Positions 1 through 8,794 of a DNA stretch of 64,000 nt are shown one piece after another (position 1 is the first letter of the stretch; each line of letters begins with the position of its first letter). Both the position numbers and the translations under genes were made by a program. The notes beneath the pieces were generated by a model, which saw only the letters and a program-made list of their open reading frames with translations, was not told the origin of the DNA and ran no database searches. Source of the DNA: Pseudomonadota bacterium (GTDB lineage Bacteria; Pseudomonadota; Alphaproteobacteria; Acetobacterales; Acetobacteraceae). The stretch covers positions 124,001 through 188,000 of the forward strand of contig JAJZES010000006.1 in the NCBI GenBank assembly GCA_021845985.1, given 5' to 3'.

Positions 1-243
1 GTGCAGCAGCGCGGCGACGATCCAGTCCTCGTCCGCCCCGTCGCGCCACGCCCGCGTCGCCGATTGCAGCGCGTGATCGAGCCTGGTGATGCGGTAGCCC
101 TCGAACGTCTCGTCCGCCTGACGGCGCAGTTCGCGCAGCACCCGCCCGGCGGTGCCGGCCAGATGCGGCTTCTCCAGCCGCTGCAGCAGCAGGTATTCGT
201 CGCGTGTGCCGTCCGCCATGTGGGCGAAGCTGACCTGTTCCAT
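1..243 (-). CDS. HD-domain oxygenase, TmpB/PhnZ-like (partial)
   Basis: Only the first 81 codons are in the window; the gene runs off the left edge. The protein resembles HD-domain mixed-valent di-iron oxygenases that cleave 1-hydroxyphosphonates (PhnZ, TmpB). The first metal-ligand histidine lies in RLDHALQ (His57), and the window ends on the histidine that should start the HD motif (AALLH, His81). The ATG shares one base with the TGA of the dioxygenase gene upstream (TGATG), so the two are translationally coupled. In the known Tmp pathway, TmpB oxidises the TmpA product to glycine betaine and phosphate. The assignment rests on this pairing plus the visible motif. An HD hydrolase of another function cannot be excluded without the missing C-terminal part. 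Confidence 0.7.
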   Translation of the reverse strand, partial: MEQVSFAHMADGTRDEYLLLQRLEKPHLAGTAGRVLRELRRQADETFEGYRITRLDHALQSATRAWRDGADEDWIVAALLH

Positions 244-1355
244 CACTCGGCCGCCTGTTCCAGCGCCGGGGCGCGTTTGAGCACCCGATACAGGCTGCGC
301 GGACCATCGATGTCAATGTAGCAGCCCTGGAGATGCCGCGGTCCCTCCTGCGGGTCAAAGCCGGTGCGGCCATGCAGCAGGCGGCGGTTGTCGAACATCA
401 CGCAGTCGCCGTCCTGCAGCAGGAAACGGATGGCGAATTCGGGCGCCCGCAGCATCTGGTCGAACCGCCGCCGGGCACGATAGAACGCCTCCAGTTCGGC
501 CTCGTCGAGCAGCGGCACGTAATCGAGCCGCGGGCTGAAGCGGATGCCGACGATCTCGCCGGTGACGCTGCATTCGATCATCGGCGCGTGATCGGTCAGC
601 GCCGTCGCCGGATCGGTGTATTGGAAGCGCACCGGCACCGTGCACAGCAGGCGGTAGCCCTCCGGGTCGCGCGCCCGCATCGCCGCGGCGACGGTGACGC
701 CATCGACCAGCGTGGAATATCCGCCGGTCGAGCGGTTGACCAGGCAGTGCAGCAATTGCACCCCCGGCATCGGGTCGCGATACGGGTTGTCGTTATGGGC
801 GTCGAGCGGCAGGCCGGTATAGGCGAGGTCGATCGGCTGCGGCACCGAGCGCACGTCGAACATGATGCCGAAATTGGTGTCGCGCGGGAAGCCGAAGCGG
901 CGCGCCACCGCCAGCACCTGCCCCTCCTCGGAGGGCACGCCGCGCAGGATGACGAAGCCGAGCCGCAGCAGCGGCTCGACCAGCGGCAGCATTCCCTCCG
1001 GCCCCGGCGGCCAGGCGCGGATCGGCAGCGGCGCGAGGTCGCCCGACCACGGGTCGCGCGGCGGCAGCCCGGCATCGGGCGCCGCCTCCGCCAGCAGTCT
1101 CGCCGCCACATAGTCTATGCGCGCCCCGTCGCTGAACAGCACGCGCCAGGATTGCGCCGTCAGCGGCGTCACCTCGCGCACGGCGAGGTCGGCCGGCAGG
1201 TCGGACGGATCGTAGAGGCGCTGGCCGTTCACCGGGTCGAGGCTGGCCGGATCCTCGGCCCGCTCGCGCAGCCACAGCGGATGGATCGGCCGCACTGTTC
1301 CGTCGTCCTGCACCACCTGAAGGCCGGGGCGGGTCGGGATCGGCTCGATGCGCAT
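243..1355 (-). CDS. tmpA: Gamma-butyrobetaine hydroxylase-like Fe(II)/2-oxoglutarate dioxygenase, TmpA-like
   Basis: The 370-residue protein is a TauD/BBOX-family non-haem iron oxygenase. The iron ligands are visible as HND (His187, Asp189) and a distal His328 in LLHGRTGF, with the BBOX-typical GVQLLHC stretch between them. The N-terminal domain keeps the W-LR...GQRLYD framework of BBOX but has no cysteines there, so its zinc site is lost. The ATG at 1355 is chosen because GAGGA lies 8 bases upstream. It is coupled (TGATG) to an HD-domain oxygenase gene. That pairing matches TmpA-TmpB, which turn 2-trimethylaminoethylphosphonate into glycine betaine and phosphate. A plain gamma-butyrobetaine hydroxylase of carnitine synthesis is the alternative, but the HD partner argues against it. 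Confidence 0.75.
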   Translation of the reverse strand: MRIEPIPTRPGLQVVQDDGTVRPIHPLWLRERAEDPASLDPVNGQRLYDPSDLPADLAVREVTPLTAQSWRVLFSDGARIDYVAARLLAEAAPDAGLPPRDPWSGDLAPLPIRAWPPGPEGMLPLVEPLLRLGFVILRGVPSEEGQVLAVARRFGFPRDTNFGIMFDVRSVPQPIDLAYTGLPLDAHNDNPYRDPMPGVQLLHCLVNRSTGGYSTLVDGVTVAAAMRARDPEGYRLLCTVPVRFQYTDPATALTDHAPMIECSVTGEIVGIRFSPRLDYVPLLDEAELEAFYRARRRFDQMLRAPEFAIRFLLQDGDCVMFDNRRLLHGRTGFDPQEGPRHLQGCYIDIDGPRSLYRVLKRAPALEQAAE

Positions 1356-1390
1356 GATGACGGTCCTCGGCAATTCAGCGATGCGCTGCT

Positions 1391-1421
1391 ATTATGCGCT
1401 TAAGAACCTCGCCCTGCGCAA
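1391..1421 (-). promoter_or_regulatory. Candidate promoter for the tmpA-like/HD operon
   Basis: On the minus strand a CATAAT hexamer (1391-1396, five of six matches to the -10 consensus) lies 36 bases before the ATG at 1355. TTGCGC (1416-1421) sits 19 bases further upstream, a longer spacer than ideal. The rest of 1422-1710 shows no convincing gene: reading frames there have no ribosome binding site and no recognisable motif. Confidence 0.3.
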
Positions 1422-1710
1422 GACCTGGACGGTGGAGGTGTTTCTCGCCTGGGAGGAACACCTTATGCGCGAACTGGGCACCCATCTGCCGGGATCGCCA
1501 GCCGCCGATCGATCCATGCCGACCGCGTCGTCAGGAATGCGGAATTCCGCGCGGCCCCCGAGATCCCGTGCTGCGTCCTGCGGCAGCAGTCGCACGCCGG
1601 CGCCTCGTGTTCGCCCGCCACGACACGCTGAGGAGCGATGAGAGCGTCGCTGGAGCGGCGGGGATCATCAGCCCGCCGGAGGTCGGCAGCGAGATACCGC
1701 TCGGCCTGAT

Positions 1711-2202
1711 CTACGGCGACGCCCCGCTGGATGGCGCGGCAAGCTGAGCCAGCCGGTCCAGCGCCCCCTGCAGCATCCATGCCGCCGCCGCCCGATCGAC
1801 CACCTCGGCCCGCTTCGCCCGGCTGAGATCGGCCTCGCCGACCAGCATCCGCTGCACCGCCGCGGTGGACAGCCGCTCGTCCCACAGCGCCGCCGGCAGT
1901 CCCGCCGCCGCCGCCAGCGCATGCGTCCAGTCGCGCGCCGCCTGCGCCGCCGGCCCGGTGCTGCCGTCCAGCGACAGCGGCACGCCGACCACCAGCCCCG
2001 CCGCCCCTTCCCGCGCCGCGATGGCGGCGATCTCGGCCGCGTTCGCCCGCAGCTTGCCGCGCCTGAGACTGCCATACGGGGTCGCCAGCCGCCGCCCGAC
2101 ATCGGACAGCGCCACCCCGATCAGCTTCGCCCCCGGATCGAGGCCGAGCAGCCGCAGGCCGGGCGCGAGGTGCAGAAAGTCGCTCAGGTTGCTGATCGTC
2201 AT
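1711..2202 (-). CDS. ruvX: RuvX/YqgF family putative pre-16S rRNA nuclease
   Basis: This 163-residue protein belongs to the RNase H-fold YqgF/RuvX family, implicated in 16S rRNA 5' maturation and originally named a Holliday junction resolvase homologue. The family signature [17 protein letters not shown] is near the N terminus. The conserved GVPLSLDGS strand follows, then the WDERLST acidic motif and a C-terminal aspartate in [12 protein letters not shown] start at MTISNL (2202) rather than an upstream methionine because the family begins shortly before the LGLD strand. It diverges from gatCAB with a 47-base gap that must hold both promoters. Confidence 0.9.
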   Translation of the reverse strand: MTISNLSDFLHLAPGLRLLGLDPGAKLIGVALSDVGRRLATPYGSLRRGKLRANAAEIAAIAAREGAAGLVVGVPLSLDGSTGPAAQAARDWTHALAAAAGLPAALWDERLSTAAVQRMLVGEADLSRAKRAEVVDRAAAAWMLQGALDRLAQLAAPSSGASP

Positions 2203-2249
2203 GGCCGCGGTTATGGTCCGTCGCATCTCCGCCACCAAGAGGACATGGC

Positions 2250-2537
2250 ATGTCGCTCGATCCCGCGACCGTGCGCCGCATCGGCAAGCTTGCCCGCATC
2301 CGTCTCGCCGAGCCGGAGGTGGTGGCGCTCGGCGCCGAGCTGAACGGCATTCTCGGCTGGATCGAACAACTCAACGAGGTCGATATCGACGGCATCGAAC
2401 CGCTGGCCGGGGCGGCGCAGATGGCGCTGCGCTGGCGCGACGACGTGGTGACGGAGGGCGGCATGCGCGACGCCCTGCTGGCCAACGCGCCCGACCGCGA
2501 AGGCGATTTCTTCGCCGTGCCGAAGGTGGTCGAGTGA
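2250..2537 (+). CDS. gatC: Asp/Glu-tRNA amidotransferase subunit C
   Basis: GatC (95 residues) wraps GatA and stabilises the GatCAB complex, which amidates misacylated Asp-tRNA(Asn) and Glu-tRNA(Gln) in the cytoplasm. The family pattern is visible: V..I.KLARI.L at the start, [10 protein letters not shown] in the middle, and a C terminus with LRWRDDVV...[18 protein letters not shown] lies 6-7 bases before the ATG. The stop TGA shares its last base with the gatA ATG, so the subunits are co-translated in order C-A-B. Confidence 0.97.
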   Translation: MSLDPATVRRIGKLARIRLAEPEVVALGAELNGILGWIEQLNEVDIDGIEPLAGAAQMALRWRDDVVTEGGMRDALLANAPDREGDFFAVPKVVE

Positions 2538-4009
2538 TGCTCGATCTGTCACTGGCGCAGGTGCGCACCGCGCTGCGCACCCGAAAGGTGTCGGCGCGCG
2601 AACTGGCCCGCGCCCAGCTCGATGCTGTGGCGGCGCTCAACCCGCGCCTCAACGCCTTCATCACCGTCACCCCCGACCTCGCCGAACGCCACGCCGCGGC
2701 CGCCGATGCGGCGCTGGCGCGCGGCGAACACGGCCCGCTCACCGGCATTCCGCTGGCCATCAAGGACCTGTTCTGCACCGAAGGCGTGCGCACCACGGCG
2801 GCGAGCCGCATCCTCGATACGTTCGTGCCGCCCTATGAAAGCACCGTCACCGCCAATCTGCTGCGCGACGGTGCGGTGTTTCTCGGCAAGGCCAATCTCG
2901 ATGAGTTTGCGATGGGCTCGTCGAACATGACCTCGGCGTTCGGCCCGGTGGCGAACCCGTGGACGCGCACCGGCGATAACCGTCCGCTGGTGCCGGGCGG
3001 CTCCTCCGGCGGCTCGGCCGCCGCGGTGGCGGCGCGGCTGGCGTTCGGCGCCACCGCCACCGACACCGGCGGCTCGATCCGCCAGCCCGCCAGTTTCTGC
3101 GGCATTGCCGGCATCAAGCCGACCTATGGCCGCTGCAGCCGCTGGGGCGTCGTCGCCTTCGCCTCCTCGCTCGATCAGGCCGGGCCGCTCGCCCGCAGCG
3201 TCGAGGATTGCGCCATCCTGCTCGGCAGCATGGCCGGCTTCGATGCCAAGGACAGCACCTCCGCCGACCTCGCGGTGCCCGATTTCGCCGCCGCCTGCGC
3301 CCGCGGCGTCAAGGGCCTGCGCATCGGCGTGCCGCGCGAATACCGCAGCGACAGCATGGCGCCCGAGATCGAGGCGCTGTGGCAGCAGGGCGTCGGCTGG
3401 CTGCGCCAGCAGGGCGCCGAGATCATCGACGTTTCCCTGCCGCACACCAAATATGCGCTTGCTACCTACTACATCGTCGCGCCCGCCGAGGCGTCGTCGA
3501 ATCTGGCGCGCTACGACGGCGTGCGCTTCGGCCACCGCGCCGCCGGCGAGGATCTGATCGAGCTTTACGAACGCACCCGCGCCGAGGGCTTCGGCGCCGA
3601 GGTGCGCCGGCGCATCATGATCGGCACCTACGTCCTCTCCGCCGGCTATTACGACGCCTATTATCTGCGCGCGCAGAAAGTGCGGGCGCTGATCCTGCGC
3701 GACTTCACCGAGGCGTTCCGCCACTGCGATGCGCTGCTGACCCCGACCGCACCTTCCGCCGCCTTCGGACAGGGCGAGAAGATGGACGATCCGGTCACCA
3801 TGTATCTGAACGACGTGTTCACCGTACCGGCCAACATGGCGGGCATCCCCGGCCTGTCCGTGCCCGCCGGGCTGGATGCGCAGGGCCTGCCGCTGGGCCT
3901 GCAGGTGCTCGGCCGGCCGTTCGACGAGGAGACGGTGTTCGCCGTCGGCGCCGCCATCGAGCGCGCTGCGGGCTTCACCCATCGGCCCTCGATCCGCGCA
4001 GGAGCCTGA
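2537..4009 (+). CDS. gatA: Asp/Glu-tRNA amidotransferase subunit A (amidase)
   Basis: GatA hydrolyses glutamine and passes ammonia to GatB. The 490-residue protein carries the amidase-signature catalytic triad: Lys76 in AIKDLF, Ser156 in the GGSSGGS loop, and Ser180 in [11 protein letters not shown]. The ATG overlaps the gatC stop by one base. It is followed three bases later by gatB. Length and order are normal for the family and I see no damage. Confidence 0.97.
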   Translation: MLDLSLAQVRTALRTRKVSARELARAQLDAVAALNPRLNAFITVTPDLAERHAAAADAALARGEHGPLTGIPLAIKDLFCTEGVRTTAASRILDTFVPPYESTVTANLLRDGAVFLGKANLDEFAMGSSNMTSAFGPVANPWTRTGDNRPLVPGGSSGGSAAAVAARLAFGATATDTGGSIRQPASFCGIAGIKPTYGRCSRWGVVAFASSLDQAGPLARSVEDCAILLGSMAGFDAKDSTSADLAVPDFAAACARGVKGLRIGVPREYRSDSMAPEIEALWQQGVGWLRQQGAEIIDVSLPHTKYALATYYIVAPAEASSNLARYDGVRFGHRAAGEDLIELYERTRAEGFGAEVRRRIMIGTYVLSAGYYDAYYLRAQKVRALILRDFTEAFRHCDALLTPTAPSAAFGQGEKMDDPVTMYLNDVFTVPANMAGIPGLSVPAGLDAQGLPLGLQVLGRPFDEETVFAVGAAIERAAGFTHRPSIRAGA

Positions 4010-4012
4010 GCC

Positions 4013-5464
4013 ATGAGCTACGTCGTCGAAGGCAGCAGCGGCCCGTGGGAAGTCGTCATCGGCCTCGAAGTCCACGCCCAGGTGGTCAGCCGCGCCAAGC
4101 TGTTCAGCGGCGCCGCGACGGCGTTCGGCGCCGAGCCGAACACGCAGGTCAGCTTCGTCGATGCCGCCTTTCCCGGCATGCTGCCGGTGATCAACGGCGT
4201 CTGCGTGGCGCAGGCGGTGCGCACCGGCCTCGGCCTCGACGCGCAGATCAATCTGGTCAGCCGCTTCGACCGCAAGAACTATTTCTATGCCGATCTGCCG
4301 GCCGGCTATCAGATCAGCCAATATCAGCACCCGATCGTCGGCGCCGGTTCGGTCGAGATCGAGCTTGCCGACGGCAGCACCCGGCGCATCGGCGTGACGC
4401 GACTGCATCTCGAACAGGATGCCGGCAAGAGCCTGCACGATCAGCATCCGGGCAAAAGCTACATCGACCTCAACCGCGCCGGCGTGGCGCTGATGGAGAT
4501 TGTCAGCGAACCCGATCTGCGCAGCCCCGAGGAAGCCGGCGCCTATCTGCGCAAGCTGCGCACCATTCTGCGCTATCTCGGCACCTGCGACGGCAACATG
4601 GAAGAAGGCTCGCTGCGCGCCGACGTCAATGTCTCGGTGCGCCGGCATGGCGAGCCGTTCCGTACCCGATGCGAGGTCAAGAACGTCAACTCGGTGCGCT
4701 ACGTCATGCAGGCGATCGAGGCCGAGGCAAAGCGGCAGGTTGCGGTGTGGGAGGATGGCGGCACCGTCGGGCAGGAAACACGGCTCTACGATGTGGCGCG
4801 CGGCGCCACCCGCGCCATGCGCAGCAAGGAAGATGCGCATGACTACCGCTACTTCCCCGATCCCGATCTGCTGCCGCTGGTGCTCGACGCGGCCTGGGTG
4901 GCCGAACTCGGCCGCCATCTGCCCGAACTGCCGGATGCCAAGCGCGCCCGCTTCATGCGCGACTATGGCCTGCCGGCCTACGACTCCGCGGTGCTGGTGG
5001 CCGAGCAGGCGACGGCGGATTTCTACGAGACGGTGGCGCGCGGGCGCGATGCGCGGCTGGCGGCGAACTGGGTGATCGGCGACCTGTTTGCCGCCTTCAA
5101 CCGCACCGGCCGCGGCATCGAGGACAGTCCGGTCGCCGCCGCCGCGCTCGGCGAACTGCTCGACCTGATGGCCGACGGCACAATCAACGGCCGCATTGCC
5201 AAGGACGTGTTCGAACTGATGGTCGAGACCGGCGAGGCGCCCGGCGCGATCGTCGAGAGCCGTGGCCTGCGGCAGGTCACCGATACCGGCGCGATCGACG
5301 CCGCCATCGCCGCGGTGCTCACCGCCAACGCCGACAAACTCGCCGAATACCGCAGCGGCAAAGACAAGCTGTTCGGCTTCTTCGTCGGCCAGACCATCAA
5401 GTCGATGGCCGGCAAGGCCAACCCGGCGCTGGTCAACGAGGCGCTGAAACGCGCGCTGGGATAG
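4013..5464 (+). CDS. gatB: Asp/Glu-tRNA amidotransferase subunit B
   Basis: GatB (483 residues) binds the misacylated tRNA, phosphorylates the acid side chain and completes amidation with ammonia from GatA. The cradle-domain signature [10 protein letters not shown] is near the N terminus. [20 protein letters not shown] and the RCEVKNVNS motif follow, and a YqeY-like helical tail occupies about the last 140 residues. The gene begins three bases after gatA. The next gene starts five bases after its stop, so a non-Gat passenger shares the transcript. Confidence 0.97.
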   Translation: MSYVVEGSSGPWEVVIGLEVHAQVVSRAKLFSGAATAFGAEPNTQVSFVDAAFPGMLPVINGVCVAQAVRTGLGLDAQINLVSRFDRKNYFYADLPAGYQISQYQHPIVGAGSVEIELADGSTRRIGVTRLHLEQDAGKSLHDQHPGKSYIDLNRAGVALMEIVSEPDLRSPEEAGAYLRKLRTILRYLGTCDGNMEEGSLRADVNVSVRRHGEPFRTRCEVKNVNSVRYVMQAIEAEAKRQVAVWEDGGTVGQETRLYDVARGATRAMRSKEDAHDYRYFPDPDLLPLVLDAAWVAELGRHLPELPDAKRARFMRDYGLPAYDSAVLVAEQATADFYETVARGRDARLAANWVIGDLFAAFNRTGRGIEDSPVAAAALGELLDLMADGTINGRIAKDVFELMVETGEAPGAIVESRGLRQVTDTGAIDAAIAAVLTANADKLAEYRSGKDKLFGFFVGQTIKSMAGKANPALVNEALKRALG

Positions 5465-5468
5465 GCAG

Positions 5469-6500
5469 GTGATCAACCGGTTTGCGCAGCGTGCCCGGCC
5501 TGTGGCGAGGCTGCGTCAGGCGGCGCCGCTGGTGGCGCTGCTCGGCGCGACCACGCCGCTGTGGGCGGCGACGCTGCAGGTCGGCCCCGGCCAGCCCTTC
5601 GCCACCCCCTCCGCCGCCGCCAGGGCCGCGCATGACGGCGACACCGTGCACATCGCCGCCGGCACCTATTTCGATTGCGCCATCTGGCATGCCAACGACC
5701 TGACCATCGAGGGCGATGCCGCCGCGACCACGGTGCTCACCGACACCGCCTGCGCCGGCAAGGCGCTGGTCATCATCGACGGCCGCAACACCACCATCCG
5801 CCATCTGACGCTGGCCCGCGCCCGGGTGCCCGACAACAACGGCGCCGGCATCCGCTCCGAGGCGCCTGACCTGACGGTGGCAGATGTCCGCTTCATCAAC
5901 GACCAGGACGGCATCCTGAGCGGCGCCGATGGCGGATTTCTGCGCATCTCCGGCGCCAGTTTTCTCGACGACGGCGCCGCGCCGGACGGAGTGCCGACCC
6001 ATGCGGTGATCGCTGGGCATCTCGACAGCCTGCGCATCGAGGGCTCGCGCTTCGCCCAGGCGCGCGGCGGTGACGACATCGTTTCCGCAGCCATCGCCAC
6101 CGAACTGGTCGGCAACCACCTCGCCGACAGCGGCGGCAACATGGCCGGGCCGCTGGTACAGGTCGCCGGCGGCTCATTGCTGCTGGCGGGCAACGAGGTC
6201 ACGCTCGGCCCCGGCGCCGCGGCGCGGCCGGGGGTCGTGCTGCTCACCGGCGATGCCGTGGCGCTGACGGTGCGCGGCAACACGCTGAGCGGTGGGACGG
6301 TGCCGCTGGTGCGCAACTGGGGGGCGGTCAGCGCGGTTGCCGAGGGCAATATCATGCCGCCGGGCATACCCGCCGTCTCCGACCAGGGTTCGAGCTATCA
6401 CCGGCTGCGCGCCAGCCTCGCCCGGCTGCGCGATCAGGCGCGCCACACCGCCGGCGCCGCCCGGCACGCGCTGGCGGTGCTGGTCCGCGGCGTGCTGTGA
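5469..6500 (+). CDS. Exported right-handed beta-helix repeat protein
   Basis: The 343-residue product starts with GTG four bases after gatB. It has a hydrophobic N-terminal segment (about residues 17-34, ending PLWAATLQVG) consistent with a Sec signal peptide. The body shows VGPGQPFATPSAAARAAHDGD and then repeated strands such as LTIEGD, TTIRHLTL, LRIEGSRF and LTVRGNTL, the periodicity of pectate-lyase-like parallel beta-helices. No catalytic residues can be assigned, so enzyme activity is not claimed. Its placement behind gatB looks like read-through transcription rather than shared function. A helix of positive character near the C terminus (HRLRASLARLRDQARH) is unusual for the fold. Confidence 0.7.
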   Translation: MINRFAQRARPVARLRQAAPLVALLGATTPLWAATLQVGPGQPFATPSAAARAAHDGDTVHIAAGTYFDCAIWHANDLTIEGDAAATTVLTDTACAGKALVIIDGRNTTIRHLTLARARVPDNNGAGIRSEAPDLTVADVRFINDQDGILSGADGGFLRISGASFLDDGAAPDGVPTHAVIAGHLDSLRIEGSRFAQARGGDDIVSAAIATELVGNHLADSGGNMAGPLVQVAGGSLLLAGNEVTLGPGAAARPGVVLLTGDAVALTVRGNTLSGGTVPLVRNWGAVSAVAEGNIMPPGIPAVSDQGSSYHRLRASLARLRDQARHTAGAARHALAVLVRGVL

Positions 6501-6525
6501 GCGCCGCCTGGCGCCGGCCGACCGG

Positions 6526-7209
6526 CTAAACCGGCAGATCGATCAGGGTGAACAGGCCGAAGGGCGGGATCGCCCGGCGTTGCGCGCGCGCCAGCGCCTC
6601 CGGCGGCAGCAGCGCCTCGAAGCGGAAATCCGGGTGCCAGCCGAGCTTGCGCGAGGCCGGGGCGAGGGCGCGCTCGATCCACCAGCGCGGGCCGCGCTCG
6701 GCGGCGAAGTGGTTGACGAACAGGATGTGGCCGCCCGGCCGCACCACCCGCTGCATCTCGCTGAGCAGCCGGCGCGGCTGCGGCACCACCGAGGCGACGA
6801 ACATCGCCACCGCGACATCGAAACTGCCATCGGCGAAGCTGGTCGCCTCGGCGTCCATCTCCAGCAGCGCCTCGATATTGACGAGGCCGTCTTCGGCGAC
6901 GCGGTCGCGCGCCAGTGCCAGCATCTCCGGCGACAGGTCGATGCCGACCACCCGCTTGTCCGGGGCATAGCGCGGCAGCGCCAGCCCGGTGCCAACGCCG
7001 ACCTCCAGCACCCGTCGACCGGGCAGTGCATTCACCGCCGCCGCCGCGGCGCGGCGGCCCCACAGCGAGACGCCACCGAACGAGGCATCATAGATGGATG
7101 CCCAGCGCCGATAGGCAGCGCGCACCGAGGCCGCGTCGAGCGCGGTATGCGGCAACGGGGCCGCATCCTCGGACGGGGCGCGGGGTGACGTAATGGGGGC
7201 ATAGGTCAT
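6526..7209 (-). CDS. Class I SAM methyltransferase, PmtA-like (phosphatidylethanolamine N-methyltransferase)
   Basis: The 227-residue protein has the SAM-binding motif VLEVGVGTGLALP, the acidic loop VVGIDLSPEML and the motif FDVAVAMFVASVVP. The N-terminal VRAAYRRWASIYD segment is characteristic of the Rhodobacter-type PmtA that converts phosphatidylethanolamine to phosphatidylcholine at the inner membrane. Two in-frame ATGs (7209 and 7221) are possible; GAGGA directly abuts the upstream one, so I use 7209. It is convergent with the beta-helix gene. Substrate is inferred from family resemblance; a ubiquinone or other small-molecule methyltransferase remains possible. Confidence 0.75.
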   Translation of the reverse strand: MTYAPITSPRAPSEDAAPLPHTALDAASVRAAYRRWASIYDASFGGVSLWGRRAAAAAVNALPGRRVLEVGVGTGLALPRYAPDKRVVGIDLSPEMLALARDRVAEDGLVNIEALLEMDAEATSFADGSFDVAVAMFVASVVPQPRRLLSEMQRVVRPGGHILFVNHFAAERGPRWWIERALAPASRKLGWHPDFRFEALLPPEALARAQRRAIPPFGLFTLIDLPV

Positions 7210-7332
7210 CGGGCGCGGCATTCCTCGGGCACAATCGCATCGGCGCGCCGGCGGTTTACTGGCGCAACGCGCATCAAAGCTTCTGCCGCCCGCGCACGGG
7301 CGGCAGGGCAGCCACATCCTAGCCGGAAAAAC

Positions 7333-7551
7333 TCACTCCGCCGAGAGATTGGACGACAGATTCACCGCCGCAGCCCGGCCGTTTTGCTGTTGCTCGACGT
7401 CGAAGCCGATCTTCTGCCCCTCATTGAGGGTTCGCATGCCCGCTTTCTGCACGGCGCTGATATGCACGAACACGTCCTTCCCCCCGGAATCCGGGGCGAT
7501 AAACCCGTAACCCTTGGTCGGGTTGAACCATTTCACCGTTCCAGTACCCAT
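7333..7551 (-). CDS. cspA: Cold-shock domain protein (CspA family)
   Basis: This 72-residue single cold-shock domain binds single-stranded RNA or DNA. The RNP1 motif KGYGFI and RNP2 motif VFVHI are both present after [12 protein letters not shown] start at MGTGTVKW (7551), preceded by GGGAAGG nine bases upstream. The frame stays open further upstream but that stretch is basic and unlike the family. The 256-base region 7552-7807 holds no convincing gene and is probably a long 5' leader plus promoter, as is common for csp genes. It contains a strong AAGGAGG-like element near 7639 without a start codon at the right distance. Confidence 0.92.
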   Translation of the reverse strand: MGTGTVKWFNPTKGYGFIAPDSGGKDVFVHISAVQKAGMRTLNEGQKIGFDVEQQQNGRAAAVNLSSNLSAE

Positions 7552-7807
7552 AGACGCCCGCCTTCCCTTGCTGCGGCGCCCGCCGCCGACCATGCGCAAC
7601 CTGATCTTGCCGGTCGGTCTGTTCCGGGACGCCCTCCTTTTGAGCGCACGGGGCCGCCGCGCACTCTCCGTTGCGGGCGGCTTGTTGTTGTCGTTGGACT
7701 TTCACCGCCGCCCGATCGGAACGATACGCGGCATCCGGGGCGGCCTGCAACATGAGCGGTGTGTTAATCTCCTCACTCCTTGACGAACCGGCGGGACATC
7801 GGCCGCC

Positions 7808-8287
7808 TCAGGCCGCCTCCTCACGCCGATCCCGCACTTTGACATAGGCGACCTGGGCGTGCGCGGCGCAATACGGCTTGCCCGGCAGCGCGCCGTCGTC
7901 GCAGAAGCGGAAACTGCTGGTGCCCGGCTCGCCGATCGGCCAGCAGCAGGCGACATGCCGCGGCGGGCGCGGCGGCGGCGGGCGCACCACCGCCAATGCC
8001 GGCGCGGCTGAGGCCGGGCGCCGCCGTTCCGTCACCGGCTCAGCCGGGCGGGCCACCGGCAACGGCGGCAGGGTCGGACCCAGCACGGGCCGCACCGGTG
8101 ATACATCGGCAGCAGCCAAACCCGCCATGCGCCGGATCGGCGACGGCCGCGGCGCCAGTCCCAGACGGTGCGCCTTGCCAACCACCGCGTTCTTGGAGAT
8201 ACCCATGCGCCGACCGATCTCGGCCGTCGAGTGCCCCTCGGCCCACAGCGCCTGAATCAGCGCTATGGTCTCCTCGTTCCACTCCAT
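7808..8287 (-). CDS. gcrA: GcrA cell-cycle regulator
   Basis: GcrA is an alphaproteobacterial transcription factor that binds sigma70-RNA polymerase and acts at CcrM-methylated GANTC promoters. The 159-residue protein has the N-terminal helix-turn-helix ending SKNAVVGKAHRLGL. Its conserved C-terminal cysteine-rich block CCWPIGEP...FRFCDD...GKPYCAAHAQVAY is also present, separated by a proline/alanine-rich linker. The ATG at 8287 is preceded by GGTGGAGA at good spacing. It lies downstream of tatA on the same strand with its own candidate promoter. Confidence 0.95.
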   Translation of the reverse strand: MEWNEETIALIQALWAEGHSTAEIGRRMGISKNAVVGKAHRLGLAPRPSPIRRMAGLAAADVSPVRPVLGPTLPPLPVARPAEPVTERRRPASAAPALAVVRPPPPRPPRHVACCWPIGEPGTSSFRFCDDGALPGKPYCAAHAQVAYVKVRDRREEAA

Positions 8288-8315
8288 GTCGCGGTCTCCA
8301 CCGGGTCTGACCAGC

Positions 8316-8344
8316 AGTTTAGTCGCCGGACCCGACCCGCTCAA
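8316..8344 (-). promoter_or_regulatory. Candidate sigma70 promoter of gcrA
   Basis: On the minus strand TTGAGC (8339-8344) and TAAACT (8316-8321) are separated by exactly 17 bases, 29 bases before the gcrA ATG. No GANTC site is visible between 8288 and 8422. Confidence 0.5.
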
Positions 8345-8373
8345 CCGAACAGCGGCGGAGCAGCACAAAAACC

Positions 8374-8382
8374 TGTGGACAA
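8374..8382 (-). promoter_or_regulatory. DnaA-box-like site upstream of gcrA
   Basis: The minus strand reads TTGTCCACA, one mismatch from the DnaA box TTATNCACA. It is 30 bases upstream of the proposed gcrA -35 element. In Caulobacter, DnaA activates gcrA, so the position makes sense, but a nine-base near-match can occur by chance. Confidence 0.4.
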
Positions 8383-8422
8383 CTGCCGCCCCGACCACAA
8401 CAGGTAGTGGCCGGGCGACCTC

Positions 8423-8668
8423 TCAGCCCTGGTGCGCGGCGGTCGATTGCGACGTGGCGGCGGGGCGCGTGCCGGGCGCGGCGATCGAACCGGGCGGTTT
8501 GCCGGCGGCTTCTTCCATCGAGGCGTCGGTATCCTCGGCCATGTTCTTCTTGAACGACTTGATGCCCTTGGCAAAGTCGCCCATTAGGTTGCTGACCTTG
8601 CCGCTGCCGAACAGCAGCAGCACGACCAGCAGCACGATCATCCAGTGCCAGATGCTGAAGCTACCCAT
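8423..8668 (-). CDS. tatA: Twin-arginine translocase subunit TatA
   Basis: TatA forms the protein-conducting element of the Tat system in the inner membrane. The 81-residue product has the expected layout: a short N terminus (MGSFSIWHW), one transmembrane helix ([15 protein letters not shown]) and an amphipathic helix ([16 protein letters not shown]). A charged, proline-rich tail completes it. The FGSGK hinge replaces the usual FGxxK/L-P pattern with only minor change. The start at 8668 follows GGAGA. tatB and tatC do not follow; the downstream gene is gcrA, so this tatA is separate from any tatBC in this window. Confidence 0.93.
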   Translation of the reverse strand: MGSFSIWHWMIVLLVVLLLFGSGKVSNLMGDFAKGIKSFKKNMAEDTDASMEEAAGKPPGSIAAPGTRPAATSQSTAAHQG

Positions 8669-8794
8669 CACGCTCTCCATCGCCGGGGCATCCCCGGGTG
8701 TGTCTCAGATGGTTCGCCGGTCTGAGCGGCGCAACCGTGGTCCGGCGACTGACCTAGCGCGGAACGCCGGGCATTGCCACCATGGCCGCGGTCA

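Noticed and set aside
2549-5476. A 975-codon open frame on the minus strand opposite gatA-gatB
   Set aside because: High-GC antisense frame; the plus strand encodes clear full-length GatA and GatB, and the antisense product is rich in Arg/His/Gly with no motif.
7421-7753. A frame upstream of and overlapping the cold-shock gene that might be an rpsU or other small gene
   Set aside because: The translation does not match ribosomal protein S21, and its 3' part is merely the cold-shock gene out of frame; the region is better read as a leader.
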